A DNA stretch of 64,000 bases from Synechococcus sp. MU1643 (GTDB lineage: Bacteria > Cyanobacteriota > Cyanobacteriia > PCC-6307 > Cyanobiaceae): the NCBI RefSeq assembly GCF_020514095.1, contig NZ_VTKY01000002.1, forward strand, positions 186,001 to 250,000. Reading direction: 5' to 3'. Shown one piece after another: positions 53,741 through 64,000 of this stretch. The number at the start of each line of letters is the position of its first letter. Position 1 is the first letter of the stretch. Below the pieces are notes generated by a model. It saw only the letters and a list, made by a program, of their open reading frames with translations. It made no database searches and was not told the origin of the DNA. A program made the position numbers and the translations under genes.

Positions 53741-54628
53741 TCAGCTGCCAGCTGCCATGGCCTGCAGCATCGCCTTCTGGGCACTGGCCTGGCCATGAGC
53801 CTTGAGGTTGTTCAGGAAGGTGCTTCGGGCCTCTACAAAGCGCGGGTCTTCCGCCAGAGGCAGCTCTCCGGCGGCATCGAGGCCCGTGTCGCCCTCCATC
53901 GCTGGGGCAATCACCACCAGGTCGCCATCGAGGCTGCGGTTGTAGCGCCACCACAGGGCCGGGTCCTGCACTGCCGCATGTGGCGGCAGCGGTGTTGCCT
54001 CGTGAGGTGTGCTGGCTTTTTTCTCGTCTTTGGCTGCCGCCGCCCGCTCCGCCAGGGCCTTGCGCCGATGTTCCGCCAGGTCTTCCAGCAGCCGAGCTCG
54101 GTTGCGGCCCCGCAGTTGGAACAGCACGAAGGGGTCTTCGCTGAAGCGATCCCCCATTAGGAAATACACCGCGCTGATGTGTTTGCAGGGGTTGGCTTTG
54201 TCGGGGCAGCTGCACTCGCTGCGTACTTCCTGCAACTTGAACGGGAACAGACGTTTGCCGCTGGCGGCGAAGGCCCGCTCGATGTCGGAGGGCATGATCC
54301 CCGCCAGCAGCTGTGCCGACCAGCGGGCTTTTTGGGTCAGGGCTTCCAACACATAGCCCCAGTCCTCATCGTTGAGCACGTCCAGCCAGAGCTTCACTTT
54401 GTAGGGCGCTTCATCGGTGCCCTGGACGCGGGCGTGAACGCGGCGGCCTTCGAAGCGGATCGAGGTCACATGGCCTTCGCGGGCGTAACCCCAGGCCCGC
54501 TCCAACCTTTTTTTGAAGCGGTAGCCGTTGATGAGCTCCATCCACTGCTCCACCCACCAGGGCTGTTGGCCCAGGCCGTCGTCGCCGATGGCGGTGATGC
54601 CGTTGGTGTTGCCGTTGCTCAGGGTCAT
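53741..54628 (-). CDS. SWIM zinc-finger protein
   Basis: 295 residues from ATG 54628. The SWIM motif is VRSECSCPDKANPCKHISAV (CxC...CxH) near residues 133-152. The remainder is a helical protein with a Lys/Ala-rich linker (AERAAAAKDEKKASTP). It starts two bases after the stop of the SNF2 helicase gene on the same strand; SWIM-domain proteins beside SNF2 helicases are a recurring bacterial pair. Presumed partner in DNA or RNA binding. Confidence 0.88.
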   Translation of the reverse strand: MTLSNGNTNGITAIGDDGLGQQPWWVEQWMELINGYRFKKRLERAWGYAREGHVTSIRFEGRRVHARVQGTDEAPYKVKLWLDVLNDEDWGYVLEALTQKARWSAQLLAGIMPSDIERAFAASGKRLFPFKLQEVRSECSCPDKANPCKHISAVYFLMGDRFSEDPFVLFQLRGRNRARLLEDLAEHRRKALAERAAAAKDEKKASTPHEATPLPPHAAVQDPALWWRYNRSLDGDLVVIAPAMEGDTGLDAAGELPLAEDPRFVEARSTFLNNLKAHGQASAQKAMLQAMAAGS

Positions 54629-54630
54629 GG

Positions 54631-57600
54631 TCAGGTGTCCTCCAAGGCGACGAGATTGCGCAATTGATCGCCACCGAGGCTTCCCAGCCAATCCTCCCCG
54701 GAGCCGATCACATCCTCGGCCAGTCGTGATTTCTCCCGGATCATGCGATCGATTTTTTCCTCCACCGAGCCGCTGGTGATGAATTTGTGCACCATCACCC
54801 GGTTGGTCTGGCCGATCCGATAAGCCCTGTCGGTGGCCTGGTTTTCCACGGCCGGGTTCCACCAGCGGTCGATGTGGAAGACGTGGCTGGCCCGGGTGAG
54901 GTTGAGGCCCACACCACCAGCCTTGAGCGAGAGCAGGAACAGCTGCGGACCGCGGGGATCCTCCTGGAAGCGATCCACCATTGCCTGGCGTTCGCTCTTG
55001 CGGGTGCCGCCATGCAGGAAGGGCACTTCTGATTTCCAGCGCTGCTGCATCCAGGCCTGCAGCAGATGCCCCCATTCGGCGAACTGGGTGAACAGCAGAG
55101 CCCGATCACCTGCTTCTATCACCTCATCGAGGATTTCTTCCAGCCGCTGCAGCTTGGCCGAACGGCCCAGGAAGCCATCGTCCACCGCACCTTCGCTCAG
55201 GGCCAGGGCGGGATGGTTACAGATCTGTTTCAGCCGGGTGAGCAGGGCCAGCACCTGACCGTGGCGCTGCCCGCGTGGCGCCCGCGCAATGGCATCGAGG
55301 GTGTCTTCCACGGTTTTGCTGTACAGGGATTTTTGCTCTTTGCTCAGCCCCACCCATTCGCTCAGTTCTACCTTTTCCGGCAGGTCGGAAATGATCGTTT
55401 TGTCCGTCTTCAGCCGGCGCAGGATGAAGGGACCCACTCGGCCTTTGAGATCCCGCAGGGACGACATATCGCCGTACCGCTCGATCGGCATCCGGTAGCG
55501 CTGGCGGAAGAAGTCCTCTTCCCCCAGCACCTTGGGATTGAGAAAGTCCATCAAGGCCCACAGTTCACTTACTCGGTTCTCCACTGGGGTGCCGGTCAAG
55601 GCGATGCGGAAGCGGTTGCTCTTGCTGCGGCCGGGGCGGGCCAGGTCGCGGGCGGCCTGGCTCTGCTTGGCGCCGGGGTTCTTGATCGCTTGGGCTTCGT
55701 CAATCACCACCCCCTGCCAGTCCTGGGTTTCCAGCAGTTCGCTGTCCCGCTGCAGCAAGCCGTAGCTGGTGAGCACCAGATCCACATCCTTCAATGCTTT
55801 CTTCAGTTCGACGGGTGTGGAGGGGCGGCGCGGGCCGTAGTGCTCGATCACCGCCAATTCCGGGGTGAACGATTCCGCTTCCCGTCGCCAGTTGGTGAGC
55901 ACCGATGTGGGAGCCACCAGCAGCACCGGGCGCTTCAGTTCTTGCTCTGCTTTGAGGTGTTGCAGAAACGCCAGCAGCTGGATGGTTTTGCCCAGGCCCA
56001 TGTCATCGGCCAGGCAGGCCCCTTGGTCGAAGCGGTGCAGGAAGGCGAGCCAGCCCAGCCCTCGCTCCTGGTAGGGCCGCAACTGGCCACTGAATCCCTC
56101 TGGGGCCGGCAGGGGGTCGGGGGCCTTCTGCTGGTGGTATTGCTCCAGCACCGATTGCAGCCGCGGACCAGCATCGAAGCGGTGCACCGGCATCCTCATC
56201 AGCAGTTCCCCTTCTGTTCCGGTCAGCCGCAGTGCGTCATCAAGGCTTAGTTCCGGTTTCGCCCCACAGAATCTTTCGGCGTTCTTGAGGTCGTTGGGCC
56301 GCAGTTCAATCCAGGCCCCCTTGTGGCGCACCAGGGGGCTGCGCTTGCCGCTTAGACGCTCCAGTTCCCGCAGGGTGAGTGTCACCCCGCCGATCATCAG
56401 ATCCCACTCCCAGTCCAGACATTCGCCCAAGGTGAAGCCGCGGGAGCGCTCTGGAAGTTCGGCCTTGATCGACAAGCCCAGCCGGCTGGCCAGGCCACCG
56501 GAGAGGCTGGGCGGCAGCTCCACACCCACGCCGGCATCCCGCAGCTGGCGAGCGGCTGTGCGCACCAGCACGAAGGCTTCCGCCGGGGTCAGCTGCATCG
56601 TGTCCGGCGTGGCGCTCTCCAGGCCGCGTTCGATCGGTGGGAACACCGTCAGGGCTCGTCCCAGACCCTCCAGCAGCACTTCGCCCGGTTGATCCACCTG
56701 GATCTCCCCCAGTTGCAGCATCTCAGCGCCAGAGGCCCAGGCCGCGGCGGCCGGGAGCTTCAGGCTGGGGTCAGCTTCCGCCTGCAGCCCGAAGCGCAGT
56801 TCCCAGAGATCCTCTCCATCCGGTGGGGTGTGCAGTTCCAGGCATGTGCGGGCTGCGGCAAATCCGCCGGCGATGCCCTCTCTCCAGTGATGGCTGGCGG
56901 TGGCCAGGCGTTCGGCCTCTTCATCACCGATTTCGATCACTCCGGTGTCCGAGCCCAGCGCCTCTTGCCAGAGGGTCAGCAGGGGATCAAGCCCATCCGT
57001 GGACGGTTCAAAGTCCTTGCGCAGCTGCGCGTCCACCAGGTCTTCCAGCAGCGTCGCCACCCGCAGGCGTCCGCTGCGGGGCCGGCAGCTCGCCACGGGG
57101 TTGGCGGCCCGCATGGCCTCTGGTCGCAACCGGGTGGTGCGGTTGCTGCGGCGCCCCAGGGGTTCCCGCCAGGGCAAGGCGCAGGTGGCCACCAGCGGCA
57201 GGCTGGCCGCCAGATCCTCGAGCCGGCGCCGGTCTTCTTCCCGGTTGAGCAGCGGCACCCAACGGGCCCGATGGGGATAGCCCTCCCCTTTGCTGAGCTC
57301 CATCTGGGGAATCCAGCGGCCCCGGGCCACCAGGCTCAGTGCCCAGCGCTGCAGATGGCTCCACCAGCGCAGTTCGTCAGCTAGGTCGGGATTGGTGCCG
57401 GAGAGCGGCAATCGTGATAACCACTCCGTGGCTGCCGATGCTTCGACGGCTAGTCCCTGCACCTGCCAGGGCCACCATTCGGTTTGCTTGGGAATCGGTT
57501 CGCCGGCTTGCATTGGCAGCCCGGTCCAGCCCGGTGGCTCTGCGGCCGGCTCTTCTTTTTTGGTTCGGCTTTTGCGCGGCTTCACCGTGCGACTCGGCAG

Positions 57601-57828
57601 GGTGAGACAGGCCGTGGCGTCGATGCAGCCGCCCGGCAAAAGGTCGCGTTCACTCAGCCAGGCCCTGAGGTCGTCATGGCTCAGGGTGAAGGGATGCAGA
57701 GCCGGGGTGAGGCCTGGACCTTCTGGTGTGGCTACCCGCCAGGTGTCAGCCCAAACAAGCAGTGCCGGTTGACCGGAACTGCTGGAGGTGCGGATGGCGG
57801 GAAGCCAGGTGGCGTGCAGCAGGCTCAT
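54631..57828 (-). CDS. SNF2/RapA-family helicase
   Basis: 1065 residues from ATG 57828 ([20 protein letters not shown]). Helicase core: CLADDMGLGKTIQLLAFLQH (Walker A), VIDEAQAIKNPGAKQSQAAR (DEAQ, the DExx box), then the second RecA lobe with FLHGGTRKSERQAMVDRF and LSLKAGGVGLNLTRASHVFH and QATDRAYRIGQTNRVMVHKF. A long N-terminal domain (about 450 residues) of unknown type precedes it. Possible DNA translocase in repair or transcription recycling; partner SWIM gene downstream. Confidence 0.95.
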   Translation of the reverse strand: MSLLHATWLPAIRTSSSSGQPALLVWADTWRVATPEGPGLTPALHPFTLSHDDLRAWLSERDLLPGGCIDATACLTLPSRTVKPRKSRTKKEEPAAEPPGWTGLPMQAGEPIPKQTEWWPWQVQGLAVEASAATEWLSRLPLSGTNPDLADELRWWSHLQRWALSLVARGRWIPQMELSKGEGYPHRARWVPLLNREEDRRRLEDLAASLPLVATCALPWREPLGRRSNRTTRLRPEAMRAANPVASCRPRSGRLRVATLLEDLVDAQLRKDFEPSTDGLDPLLTLWQEALGSDTGVIEIGDEEAERLATASHHWREGIAGGFAAARTCLELHTPPDGEDLWELRFGLQAEADPSLKLPAAAAWASGAEMLQLGEIQVDQPGEVLLEGLGRALTVFPPIERGLESATPDTMQLTPAEAFVLVRTAARQLRDAGVGVELPPSLSGGLASRLGLSIKAELPERSRGFTLGECLDWEWDLMIGGVTLTLRELERLSGKRSPLVRHKGAWIELRPNDLKNAERFCGAKPELSLDDALRLTGTEGELLMRMPVHRFDAGPRLQSVLEQYHQQKAPDPLPAPEGFSGQLRPYQERGLGWLAFLHRFDQGACLADDMGLGKTIQLLAFLQHLKAEQELKRPVLLVAPTSVLTNWRREAESFTPELAVIEHYGPRRPSTPVELKKALKDVDLVLTSYGLLQRDSELLETQDWQGVVIDEAQAIKNPGAKQSQAARDLARPGRSKSNRFRIALTGTPVENRVSELWALMDFLNPKVLGEEDFFRQRYRMPIERYGDMSSLRDLKGRVGPFILRRLKTDKTIISDLPEKVELSEWVGLSKEQKSLYSKTVEDTLDAIARAPRGQRHGQVLALLTRLKQICNHPALALSEGAVDDGFLGRSAKLQRLEEILDEVIEAGDRALLFTQFAEWGHLLQAWMQQRWKSEVPFLHGGTRKSERQAMVDRFQEDPRGPQLFLLSLKAGGVGLNLTRASHVFHIDRWWNPAVENQATDRAYRIGQTNRVMVHKFITSGSVEEKIDRMIREKSRLAEDVIGSGEDWLGSLGGDQLRNLVALEDT

Positions 57829-58241
57829 GGCCGCGACGCGGGCAGGAAGCGGAGGATGCCGTGGAGCAGGAGAGCACTGCCGATCAACGGCAGCCAAGCC
57901 TGAAGAAGCTCCACTGTTAATGATGCCATGCCATCGACCTGCCAGTTGTCAAGGGGTAGGGGCATGCCGAGGCTGCGCAGCCCGCAGACCGCTCCCACCA
58001 GGCCCGCCTGCAAATGCCCGTCGTCGGGGTCCACCCGTTGCAGGTGGAAGGCCAGCAGGCCGTAAAAGAGACCGCAACCGCCGGAACGCACGGCAGCGTC
58101 CAGGCCCCAGGGCAAGCTGAGTAGCCCAGCACTGATGCCCGCAGCCAGAGCCCAACCGATCGACTGCAGCCGCAGTTGCTGGCGAATCTCGGGATCACTG
58201 GGTGGAACGGCCACGGGCGCCGGCGGTTCAAAGGCGATCAT
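57825..58241 (-). CDS. Membrane protein, unknown
   Basis: 138 residues from ATG 58241 ([20 protein letters not shown]). About four hydrophobic segments, e.g. [20 protein letters not shown] and [18 protein letters not shown], no charged motif. Overlaps the SNF2 start by a few bases, so it is likely upstream in the same operon. Divergent from alaS. Function unknown. Confidence 0.68.
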   Translation of the reverse strand: MIAFEPPAPVAVPPSDPEIRQQLRLQSIGWALAAGISAGLLSLPWGLDAAVRSGGCGLFYGLLAFHLQRVDPDDGHLQAGLVGAVCGLRSLGMPLPLDNWQVDGMASLTVELLQAWLPLIGSALLLHGILRFLPASRP

Positions 58242-58266
58242 GACGGCAGGATCCCCCTTTCCTGTC

Positions 58267-60936
58267 ATGGTTGCCGCCGCATCGTCGTCTTCTGCAGCGT
58301 CTGCGCCGCGCAGTGGGGAGGAGATTCGTGAGGCTTTTCTCAACTTCTATGCCGAGCGCGGCCATAAGCGGATGGCCAGCGCCTCGTTGATTCCCGAAGA
58401 CCCAACGGTGCTGCTCACCATTGCGGGAATGCTGCCGTTCAAGCCTGTTTTTCTGGGTCAGCAGGAGCGACCCGCTTCCCGGGCCACCAGTTCGCAGAAG
58501 TGCATCCGTACCAACGACATCGAGAACGTGGGGCGCACGGCTAGGCATCACACCTTTTTCGAGATGCTCGGCAACTTCTCGTTCGGGGATTACTTCAAGC
58601 AGCAGGCGATTGAGTGGGCCTGGGAGCTCAGCACCGGCGTTTATGGCATCGATCCCAAGAACCTGGTGGTGAGTGTCTTCCGGGAAGACGATGAAGCCGA
58701 GCAGATCTGGCGCGATGTGGTGGGGGTGGATCCCAAGCGGATCATCCGCATGGATGAGGCCGACAACTTCTGGGCGTCCGGCCCCACCGGCCCCTGTGGC
58801 CCCTGCTCGGAGATCTATTACGACTTCAAGCCCGAGCTCGGGGATGAGGGCATCGATCTCGAGGACGACGACCGCTTCATCGAGTTCTACAACTTGGTGT
58901 TCATGCAGTACAACCGCGACGCGGAGGGCACCCTCACGCCGCTGGCCAACCGCAACATCGACACCGGTATGGGCCTCGAGCGAATGGCCCAGATCCTGCA
59001 GAAGGTTCCCAACAACTACGAAACCGATCTGATTTTTCCGCTGATCCAAGCAGCCGCGGATCTGGTGGGGGTCGACTACCACCAGCTCGACGACAAGGGC
59101 AAGACGTCCTTGAAGGTGATCGGCGACCACAGCCGTGCGGTGACGCAGCTGATCTGCGATGGCGTTACTGCCAGCAACCTGGGCCGCGGCTACATCCTGC
59201 GGCGCCTCCTGCGCCGGGTGGTGCGCCATGGCCGCCTTCTCGGCATCGACAAACCTTTCCTCGTCACGATGGGCGAGGCGGCGATTGCCCTGCTTAAGGG
59301 GGCTCACCCCAGCGTGATTGAGCGCAAGGAGGTGATCCTGGCCGAGCTTCAGCGGGAGGAAGCCCGCTTCCTCGAGACCCTCGAGCGCGGTGAGAAGTTG
59401 CTGGCCGAGGTGCTGGCCTCCAAGCCCACACAGATCAGCGGTGCCCAGGCCTTTGAGCTGTATGACACCTATGGCTTCCCGCTGGAGCTCACCCAGGAGA
59501 TCGCGGAGGAGCAGGGCTTGGTCGTCGACCTCGACGGGTTTGAGGCGGCGATGGAGGAACAGCGACAGCGGGCCAAGGCAGCCGCGGTGAGCATCGATCT
59601 CACGCTGCAGGATGCGATCGATCAGGTGGTTGCCGATCAGGCGGCCACCTGTTTCGAGGGGTATGAAGCCCTCGACCAGGCCTCCTGCGTGCAGGCGTTG
59701 GTGGTGAACGGCGAGCCAGCTACCACCGCCAAGGCGGGTGATGCGGTTCAGGTGGTGCTCGACACCACGCCGTTCTATGGAGAAGGCGGCGGTCAGGTGG
59801 GCGATCGCGGTGTGCTGGTGGGCAGCGATCTGATCGTGCGGATTGAGTCTGTGAGCCGCAGCCGCGATGTCTTCGTCCATGCCGGGCGGGTGGAACGCGG
59901 GGCGCTCGCCCTGGGCGACACCGTGAAGGCTCAGGTGGATCGCGCCTGCCGGCGTCGGGCCCAGGCCAATCACACCGCCACCCACCTGCTGCAGGCTGCG
60001 CTCAAGCAGGTGGTGGATCCAGGCATCGGCCAGGCCGGATCACTGGTGGATTTCGATCGCCTGCGCTTCGACTTCCGCTGCCCCACGGCGGTGACGGCGG
60101 ATCAGTTGCAGCAGGTTGAAACCCTGATCAACGGCTGGATTAACGAGGCCCATGCGCTGCAGGTGCAGGAGATGGCGATCGACCAGGCCAAGGCGGCCGG
60201 TGCCGTAGCGATGTTCGGTGAGAAGTACGCCGATGTGGTGCGTGTAGTCGATGTGCCCGGTGTGTCGATGGAGCTCTGCGGCGGCACCCACGTGGCCAAC
60301 ACTGCGGAGATCGGTTTGTTCAAGATCGTGGCGGAAAGTGGCGTCGCCGCCGGCATTCGCCGCATTGAAGCTGTTGCCGGCCCTGCCGTGCTCGCCTATC
60401 TCAACGAGCGCGATGCGGTGGTGAAGCAGCTGGGAGATCGCTTCAAGGCCCAGCCGGCCGAAATCGTTGACCGTGTAGCAGCCCTCCAGGAGGAGCTCAA
60501 GGCCACCGGCAAGGCCCTGGCGGCGGCCCAAGCGGAACTGGCGGTGGCCAAAGCCGGCGCTCTGGCCGCCAAGGCCCAGGCCGTGGGCGACTTCCAACTG
60601 CTGGTGGAACGTCTCGATGGTGTGGATGGCGCCGGTTTGCAGGGGGCAGCTCAGAGCCTGGCGGATCAGCTGGGGGATGGTGCGGCCGTGGTGATCGGCG
60701 GTCTGCCGGATCCTGGCGACCTGGGCAAGGTGATCCTGGTGGCAGCCTTCGGCAAGCAGGTCATCGCCGCCAAGCTCCAGGCCGGCAAGTTCATTGGTGG
60801 CATCGCCAAGCAGTGCGGTGGCGGCGGTGGTGGTCGCCCGAACCTGGCCCAGGCTGGTGGTCGCGATGGTGCCGCCCTGCCTGCCGCTCTTGAGGCAGCG
60901 CGCTCAGAGCTTGCGGCAGCGTTGCCTCAGTCTTGA
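58267..60936 (+). CDS. alaS: Alanyl-tRNA synthetase
   Basis: About 889 residues from ATG 58267; an ATG at 58240 is also possible. Class II core with RPTS-like [20 protein letters not shown] and [20 protein letters not shown], the anticodon-independent recognition domain, the editing site [19 protein letters not shown] and the zinc-binding [13 protein letters not shown], then the C-Ala domain with [20 protein letters not shown]. Normal length and order for the enzyme. Confidence 0.97.
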   Translation: MVAAASSSSAASAPRSGEEIREAFLNFYAERGHKRMASASLIPEDPTVLLTIAGMLPFKPVFLGQQERPASRATSSQKCIRTNDIENVGRTARHHTFFEMLGNFSFGDYFKQQAIEWAWELSTGVYGIDPKNLVVSVFREDDEAEQIWRDVVGVDPKRIIRMDEADNFWASGPTGPCGPCSEIYYDFKPELGDEGIDLEDDDRFIEFYNLVFMQYNRDAEGTLTPLANRNIDTGMGLERMAQILQKVPNNYETDLIFPLIQAAADLVGVDYHQLDDKGKTSLKVIGDHSRAVTQLICDGVTASNLGRGYILRRLLRRVVRHGRLLGIDKPFLVTMGEAAIALLKGAHPSVIERKEVILAELQREEARFLETLERGEKLLAEVLASKPTQISGAQAFELYDTYGFPLELTQEIAEEQGLVVDLDGFEAAMEEQRQRAKAAAVSIDLTLQDAIDQVVADQAATCFEGYEALDQASCVQALVVNGEPATTAKAGDAVQVVLDTTPFYGEGGGQVGDRGVLVGSDLIVRIESVSRSRDVFVHAGRVERGALALGDTVKAQVDRACRRRAQANHTATHLLQAALKQVVDPGIGQAGSLVDFDRLRFDFRCPTAVTADQLQQVETLINGWINEAHALQVQEMAIDQAKAAGAVAMFGEKYADVVRVVDVPGVSMELCGGTHVANTAEIGLFKIVAESGVAAGIRRIEAVAGPAVLAYLNERDAVVKQLGDRFKAQPAEIVDRVAALQEELKATGKALAAAQAELAVAKAGALAAKAQAVGDFQLLVERLDGVDGAGLQGAAQSLADQLGDGAAVVIGGLPDPGDLGKVILVAAFGKQVIAAKLQAGKFIGGIAKQCGGGGGGRPNLAQAGGRDGAALPAALEAARSELAAALPQS

Positions 60937-62855
60937 AGGTACGTGGTCTGTCGCAGGCTGCTTTCGAGGTGATCGAGCAGGCGTCGTGATTCATCGATGC
61001 GGAGTTGGTCAGTGTTGATGGCCGCCTCCGCTGCTATCCGCAACCGCTCCAGCAAGGCGCGGGGGTCGTGCTCCATGGCCTCCAGTACATCGGCATTGGT
61101 GTCGCCCCGCACGACATGGTCAATGTGATAACTACCGCCTGGGCTGAGGCGAATGTGCACGGCATTGGTGGTGCCAAACAGGTTGTGCAGATTGCCCATC
61201 ACCTCTTGGTACGCCCCGCTGAGAAACAGGCCGATCAGATAGGGGTTGTCGCCGTCGAGCTCGTGCAGCTCCAGCAACTGTTTGGGTTGCCCATCTCCGA
61301 TGAAGCGATCCAGGCGTCCATCGGAATCGCAAGTGAGGTCCGCGAGGTTGGCCAGTCGGGTCGGCCGTTGATCCAGCTTCTGGATGGGCACCACCGGAAA
61401 CAGTTGATCAATGGCCCAAGTGTCGGGAGCTGAGCGAAAGATCGACAAGTTGGCGTAATAGGTCCCAGCCAGTGCCTTGTTCAGGGCTGCGAGCTCCTCC
61501 GGGATGGCTTGATCCTTGGGCAGCCGTTGGGCGATGGCGTCTGCACAGGCCCATGTCAGTTGTTCGGCCGTGGCGCGGTCGGGGAGACCCATGTACCCGA
61601 GCCGGAATGCGGCAAGCGCATCCTGCTTGAACTTCAGGGCATCATTCCAGGCTTCTTGCAGTCGCACCAACTGCGCATCCGCCGTCGCCGATAACTCCTG
61701 AATGGTGGCAAGGGTGTCCCGCAGGTTGCGAACGGTGAGTGGTTCGTCTCCACTTGCGTTGGGAATCGATGCGGGGAGTGCGCTGCTGCCAAGAATGTCG
61801 AACACCAGCAGGGAGAAATGGCTGGCAATGGCGCGGCCGCTTTCGCTCACCAGCGTGGGCACGGCAACACCATTGGGTTCGCAGCATTCCCGCACCGTGG
61901 CCACAACGTCGTTGGCGTAGTTCTGCAGCGAGTAGTTCGTGGAGGCCGACGATGCGGTGCGGCTGCCGTCGTAGTCGATGCCGAGTCCACCACCCACATC
62001 CAGGAAACCCATCGGGGCCCCCAGTCGGTTGAGCTCCACATAGATCTGCCCCGCCTCTTGGAGAGCGTCTTTAAGCACGGCAATGTCGTTGATTTGGCTG
62101 CCGATGTGGAAGTGCAGCAGGCGAAGATCTTGGAGCAGGTTGTTGTCCCTCAGCCGCTCCACCGTTGCCAGCAACTCAGGAATGGAGAGGCCGAATTTGG
62201 CCTTGTCGCCAACGGAACTACCCCAACGCCCTGTGCTGCGGCTGGAGAGCTTGGCCCGCACGCCGATGTAGGGCGCTGCTCCCAGGCTCTTGCTGGCTTC
62301 AATAATCCGGTCGACTTCGTCCGGCTGTTCGATCACTACCACCGGTTGGCGTCCCAGACGTCGCGCCAGGATTGCGGTCTCGATGTAGAGCCGATCCTTG
62401 TAGCCGTTGCAGATCAGCAGGGCCTCGGGGTCGTCCAGCAGCGAGAGCGCGATCAGCAGCTCTGCTTTGCTGCCCGCCTCAAGCCCGAAGTTCCAGCGCT
62501 TGCCGCAGCTCACCAATTCCTCCACGACGTGGCGTTGTTGGTTGCACTTCACTGGAAAGACGCCTTGATACCGGCCGGGGTAGCTGTATTGCGAGATAGC
62601 GCGTTCAAAGGCGGCGTGGAGCCGCTCGAGACGGTCTTCGAGGATGTCGTCGAAGCGAATCAGCAGCGGCAGAGCCAGGTTGCGGCTTTTCAGCTCCGAC
62701 ACCAGATCCACCAGATCGAGGCTGCCGCCGCGATCCCCTTGGGGTTGAACGCTGATGTGTCCGCGCCCATTGATGGAGAAGTATGGATCGCCCCAGCGGT
62801 CAAGGCCATACAGCGCAGCACTGTCTTGAATCGACCAGTGTTCGCCGTCTGACAC
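60927..62855 (-). CDS. speA: Arginine decarboxylase
   Basis: 642 residues. PLP-binding region [18 protein letters not shown] (Lys in VKCNQ), [11 protein letters not shown]-type segments, [20 protein letters not shown] and [20 protein letters not shown], typical of the large biosynthetic decarboxylase (SpeA). Converts arginine to agmatine, the first step toward spermidine; speE is at the other end of the window. Convergent with alaS. Confidence 0.96.
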   Translation of the reverse strand: MSDGEHWSIQDSAALYGLDRWGDPYFSINGRGHISVQPQGDRGGSLDLVDLVSELKSRNLALPLLIRFDDILEDRLERLHAAFERAISQYSYPGRYQGVFPVKCNQQRHVVEELVSCGKRWNFGLEAGSKAELLIALSLLDDPEALLICNGYKDRLYIETAILARRLGRQPVVVIEQPDEVDRIIEASKSLGAAPYIGVRAKLSSRSTGRWGSSVGDKAKFGLSIPELLATVERLRDNNLLQDLRLLHFHIGSQINDIAVLKDALQEAGQIYVELNRLGAPMGFLDVGGGLGIDYDGSRTASSASTNYSLQNYANDVVATVRECCEPNGVAVPTLVSESGRAIASHFSLLVFDILGSSALPASIPNASGDEPLTVRNLRDTLATIQELSATADAQLVRLQEAWNDALKFKQDALAAFRLGYMGLPDRATAEQLTWACADAIAQRLPKDQAIPEELAALNKALAGTYYANLSIFRSAPDTWAIDQLFPVVPIQKLDQRPTRLANLADLTCDSDGRLDRFIGDGQPKQLLELHELDGDNPYLIGLFLSGAYQEVMGNLHNLFGTTNAVHIRLSPGGSYHIDHVVRGDTNADVLEAMEHDPRALLERLRIAAEAAINTDQLRIDESRRLLDHLESSLRQTTYLQD

Positions 62856-62977
62856 CTGCGTCTGGATGAAGGGGATGGCTGGAATCTAGGGACATTCCCT
62901 GCGCTGCCCAAGGCCTGTGCTTGCCAAGCGGGGTGGCCAGCACTGACGATGGCGGCGCTTTTATTCACACCAAATCC

Positions 62978-63433
62978 ATGGCCGAACGCACGTTCATCGC
63001 CATCAAGCCCGACGGCGTCCAGCGCGGCCTGGTGGGCGAGATCCTCGGCCGCTTTGAGCGCAAGGGATTCAAGCTGGTCGGTCTGAAGCAGATCACCCCC
63101 AGCCGCGCCCTGGCTGAGCAGCACTACGGCGTTCACAAGGAGCGTCCCTTCTTTGCTGGCCTGGTCGACTTCATCACCTCTGGCCCCGTGGTTGCCATGG
63201 TGTGGGAAGGCGATGGCGTCATTGCCAGCGCCCGCAAACTGATCGGTGCCACCAAGCCCCTCGAAGCCGAGCCCGGCACCATTCGTGGCGATCTGGCCGT
63301 CAACATCGGCCGCAATGTCATCCACGGTTCCGATGCTGCTGAAACCGCTGCCTTCGAGATTGGCCTCTGGTTTGAAGCCTATGAGCTGAACGACTGGTCC
63401 CCTTCTGATCAGGAGTGGCGCGTCGAAGGCTGA
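62978..63433 (+). CDS. ndk: Nucleoside diphosphate kinase
   Basis: 151 residues from ATG 62978 ([20 protein letters not shown]). The active-site His is in [12 protein letters not shown], and IKPDGV and [20 protein letters not shown] are family signatures. Moves phosphate from ATP to other nucleotides. A terminator-like hairpin follows. Divergent from speA by about 120 bp. Confidence 0.97.
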   Translation: MAERTFIAIKPDGVQRGLVGEILGRFERKGFKLVGLKQITPSRALAEQHYGVHKERPFFAGLVDFITSGPVVAMVWEGDGVIASARKLIGATKPLEAEPGTIRGDLAVNIGRNVIHGSDAAETAAFEIGLWFEAYELNDWSPSDQEWRVEG

Positions 63434-63437
63434 TCGC

Positions 63438-64000
63438 TCAGTTTTCGAATCGGTTCCACCGGAAAGCCTCCAACAACGCCTTTTCGGCTGCGTTGGGGGC
63501 TTTTTTCATGACTCCGCCCGCCGTCAGCTCAGCCGTGATGGCAGCGAGTAAAACGCCATTGCGGTGATGCCCGCAGGCCAGCCATAGGCCTGGCAGTGGA
63601 CCAGGGCCGAGCAAGGGGCCTTCGTCGGGTGTGCAAGGCCGGAACCCCCACCAACGCTCCATTGGGGGCCAGTTGGCTGCTGTTGGCAGCAGGCAGGCGA
63701 TGCCCGTTTGCAGTTGTTTTTGGCCATCGGGCGTGAGGCCTTCAGCAAATCCTGCGCCCCGTTCGCTGGTGGCTCCCACCACGATCAATCCGTCTTCACG
63801 TGGAACCAGATAGGTGCCGGGGCCGAAGATCACCCGCTTCAGTGCCTCCCGCGGCCCTTGAAGCGACAGCATCTGGCCTTTTACTGGGAACACCGGCAGT
63901 TGCGGCACCAGTTGTTGGCTCCAGGCGCCACTGCAGAGCACCGCCTGCCGGCAGCTCAGTTGCTGCTGTTCCCCTTCGGCGCTGCGCAGACGGATGCCGC
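63438..64000 (-). CDS. thiO: FAD-dependent glycine oxidase ThiO, C-terminal part
   Basis: About 187 residues are visible, from the window edge to the TGA at 63438. Segments LPVFPVKGQMLSLQGP, YLVPREDGLIVVGATSERGA, ERWWGFRPCTPDEGPLLGPG and LWLACGHHRNGVLLAAITAE match the C-terminal half of DadA/ThiO flavoenzymes, which make dehydroglycine for thiazole (thiamine) synthesis. The start and FAD dinucleotide motif lie outside the window. D-amino acid dehydrogenase remains possible. Confidence 0.8.
   Translation of the reverse strand, partial: GIRLRSAEGEQQQLSCRQAVLCSGAWSQQLVPQLPVFPVKGQMLSLQGPREALKRVIFGPGTYLVPREDGLIVVGATSERGAGFAEGLTPDGQKQLQTGIACLLPTAANWPPMERWWGFRPCTPDEGPLLGPGPLPGLWLACGHHRNGVLLAAITAELTAGGVMKKAPNAAEKALLEAFRWNRFEN
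63464..63507 (+). terminator. Terminator of ndk
   Basis: GCCTCCAAC pairs with GTTGGGGGC (one G-T wobble), with further pairing inside, and the 3' arm is followed by TTTTTT. It ends the ndk transcript but lies within the coding region of the convergent oxidase gene. Confidence 0.75.

Noticed and set aside
58228-59985. A 585-residue minus-strand protein
   Set aside because: Antisense shadow of alaS in GC-rich DNA. Its composition is typical of shadow frames and it has no motif.

Overview
The window looks like a chromosomal segment of a marine picocyanobacterium, most likely Synechococcus of the subcluster 5.1 type. The clues are a CpcG/CpcL-type phycobilisome linker, two high-light-inducible (Hli) genes, paired flavodiiron proteins Flv1/Flv3, a DesC-type desaturase, cyanobacterial ubiC (chorismate lyase), small picocyanobacterial families (DUF3104, DUF3721) and GC-rich, tightly packed flanking genes. 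The species call is inference from gene content; no rRNA or other marker is present.

Layout. 1-2.5 kb: speE (cut by the edge), arfB, mazG and a DUF2227-like membrane protein. At 2509-2580 lies tRNA-Val(UAC). From there to about 16.0 kb is an AT-richer, gene-poor region ending in a diverged copy of the 3' 46 nt of that tRNA (15965-16010), so I interpret 2581-16010 as a tRNA-integrated genomic island. It carries eroded phage-like small genes, several very small membrane proteins, a DUF3104 protein, a DUF3721 lipoprotein, a flavodoxin, a membrane-anchored CpcL-like linker followed by a [4Fe-4S] ferredoxin, a SmtA/BmtA metallothionein and an Hli protein. Interspersed are nine near-complete copies, one partial copy and one degenerate copy of a 165-215 nt repeat. 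All have the same orientation and share a nested multi-hairpin fold with compensatory base changes between copies. I do not recognise this family, and it is the best candidate for something undescribed.

16-32 kb: small genes and a second hli, a Fur/Zur-type regulator with an MBL-fold partner, an SDR, a broken methyltransferase, a 2OG-Fe(II) oxygenase operon, an mscS remnant, valS, a three-gene ABC-2 exporter, a TVP38-family protein, ligA and a SprT-like protein. 32-44 kb: ubiC, mnmG, dnaB, rplI, desC, then an aluminium-resistance-type PLP lyase with gcvH and gcvP. 44-53 kb: a redox and oxidative-stress neighbourhood (pirin pseudogene, FMN reductase, frameshifted rubrerythrin, flv1, an unknown gene, flv3, an Nramp-like transporter, hsp20). 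53-64 kb: a MEKHLA protein, a SWIM-domain protein with a SNF2 helicase, alaS, speA, ndk and the 3' part of thiO.

How it fits together. The flanks are core housekeeping genes: translation, replication, glycine cleavage and polyamine synthesis (speA and speE lie at the two ends). The island payload points to metal limitation and photosynthetic electron flow: flavodoxin, ferredoxin, PSI-type antenna linker, metallothionein and Hli. A Zur-like regulator just outside could control the metallothionein, as reported for strain WH8102. Three genes outside the island are broken by stops or frameshifts (methyltransferase, pirin, rubrerythrin). These could be real decay or base-calling errors.
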